This document shows positions 5,749 through 6,151 of a stretch of 6,151 nucleotides of DNA, in pieces. Made by a program: the position numbers and the translations under genes. Source of the stretch: Burkholderiaceae bacterium (lineage in GTDB: Bacteria; Pseudomonadota; Gammaproteobacteria; Burkholderiales; Burkholderiaceae_C). Numbering within the stretch: position 1 is the stretch's first letter; every line of letters starts with the position of its first letter. The DNA lies in contig JAIRQU010000131.1 of NCBI GenBank assembly GCA_031256305.1, positions 1-6,151 on the forward strand. The letters run 5' to 3'. The notes below the pieces were generated by a model. The model was not told where the DNA came from. It ran no database searches and worked only from the letters and a program-made list of their open reading frames with translations.

Positions 5749-6151
5749 TTACGCCAGCAGCGGGTTGATCTTGGCCGCGTCCAGGCCGTATTTGGCGATG
5801 GCTTCCTGTGCCTTGGCCGCAGGCAGCGCGCCTTCGTCGGCCAGTGCCTTGAGCGCGGCCACCACGATGTGATAGCGGTCAATCTCGAAATGCGCGCGCA
5901 GCAGGCTGCGGAAGTCGCTACGGCCAAAGCCGTCGGTGCCCAGCGCCGTGTAGCCGCGCCCCTTGGGAATAAAAGCGCGGATTTGATCGACAAATCCCTT
6001 CACATAGTCGGTGGAGGCGATGACCGGTCCGGGATGATCGGCCAGTTGCCGCGTCACAAAAGGCGCGCGCTGCGCATCGGCCGGGTGCAGCCGGTTCCAG
6101 CGTTCAACGTCCCGGCCATCGCGGGCCAATTCATTGAAGCTGGGACAGCTC
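5749..6151 (-). CDS. aceE: Pyruvate dehydrogenase E1 component (homodimeric type), C-terminal part
   Basis: The last 133 residues of the thiamine-diphosphate-dependent E1, which decarboxylates pyruvate and acetylates the lipoyl groups of AceF. The family is about 890 residues long, so only the C-terminal domain is here, and the thiamine site lies outside the window. The frame is open to the edge and reads SCPSFNELARDGRDVERWNRLHP, then ASTDYVKGFVDQIRAFIP and LGTDGFGRSD, ending in INPLLA. These strings match the E. coli AceE C-terminus (SFTELARDG, ERWNMLHP, ASTDYMK, LGTDGFGRSD, NPRLA) closely. A TTG near 6129 could be taken for a start but is an ordinary leucine codon within the conserved NELARDG string. 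It is the first gene of the operon part visible here; its promoter is outside. Confidence 0.96.
   Translation of the reverse strand, partial: SCPSFNELARDGRDVERWNRLHPADAQRAPFVTRQLADHPGPVIASTDYVKGFVDQIRAFIPKGRGYTALGTDGFGRSDFRSLLRAHFEIDRYHIVVAALKALADEGALPAAKAQEAIAKYGLDAAKINPLLA

Noticed and set aside
4130..5872. A 580-codon open frame on the plus strand, opposite aceF
   Set aside because: It is antisense to the well-conserved aceF and aceE coding sequence. Its translation is rich in Arg, His, Gln and Gly with no recognisable domain, as expected for a shadow frame in GC-rich DNA.

Overview
The window is GC-rich, densely coded and bacterial. The protein families, and the order aceE-aceF-lpd with an E1p of the homodimeric type, point to a proteobacterium. 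A betaproteobacterium of the Burkholderiales is my best guess from the look of the proteins (AceF lipoyl sequence VPDIGDF, a DUF3311 plus SSS symporter pair), but this was not tested by any search.

Layout. (1) Positions 1-659, minus strand: the N-terminal half of an M20D-family amidohydrolase (hippurate hydrolase / N-acyl-amino-acid amidohydrolase type), cut by the window edge. (2) Positions 660-846: a 187-bp divergent intergenic region, AT-richer than its surroundings, with two adjoining inverted repeats, a candidate promoter and a good ribosome binding site for the plus-strand genes. (3) Positions 847-2540, plus strand: a two-gene unit with an ATGA overlap, coding for a 74-residue two-helix DUF3311 protein and a 490-residue sodium:solute symporter resembling the MctP monocarboxylate permeases. 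(4) Positions 2541-2570: a 30-bp gap between convergent genes. (5) Positions 2571-6151, minus strand: the pyruvate dehydrogenase complex operon, transcribed aceE (C-terminal 133 residues only), aceF (complete, two lipoyl domains) and lpdA (complete, no lipoyl domain). Both gaps between these genes are 11 bp and each carries a purine-rich ribosome binding site directly after the upstream stop codon.

How the genes work together. AceE decarboxylates pyruvate and passes the acetyl group to the lipoyl arms of AceF. AceF makes acetyl-CoA, and LpdA reoxidises the lipoyl groups with NAD+. The neighbouring symporter pair probably imports a small carboxylate; pyruvate or lactate would fit the MctP resemblance and would feed the complex, but the link rests on proximity only. 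The M20D enzyme is divergent from the symporter and may share its control region.

I found no RNA gene, mobile element, CRISPR array or clear new system. Most of the window is ordinary metabolism. The points most worth a second look are the DUF3311-symporter pairing, the inverted repeats in the divergent promoter region, and the distribution of lipoyl domains across the complex.
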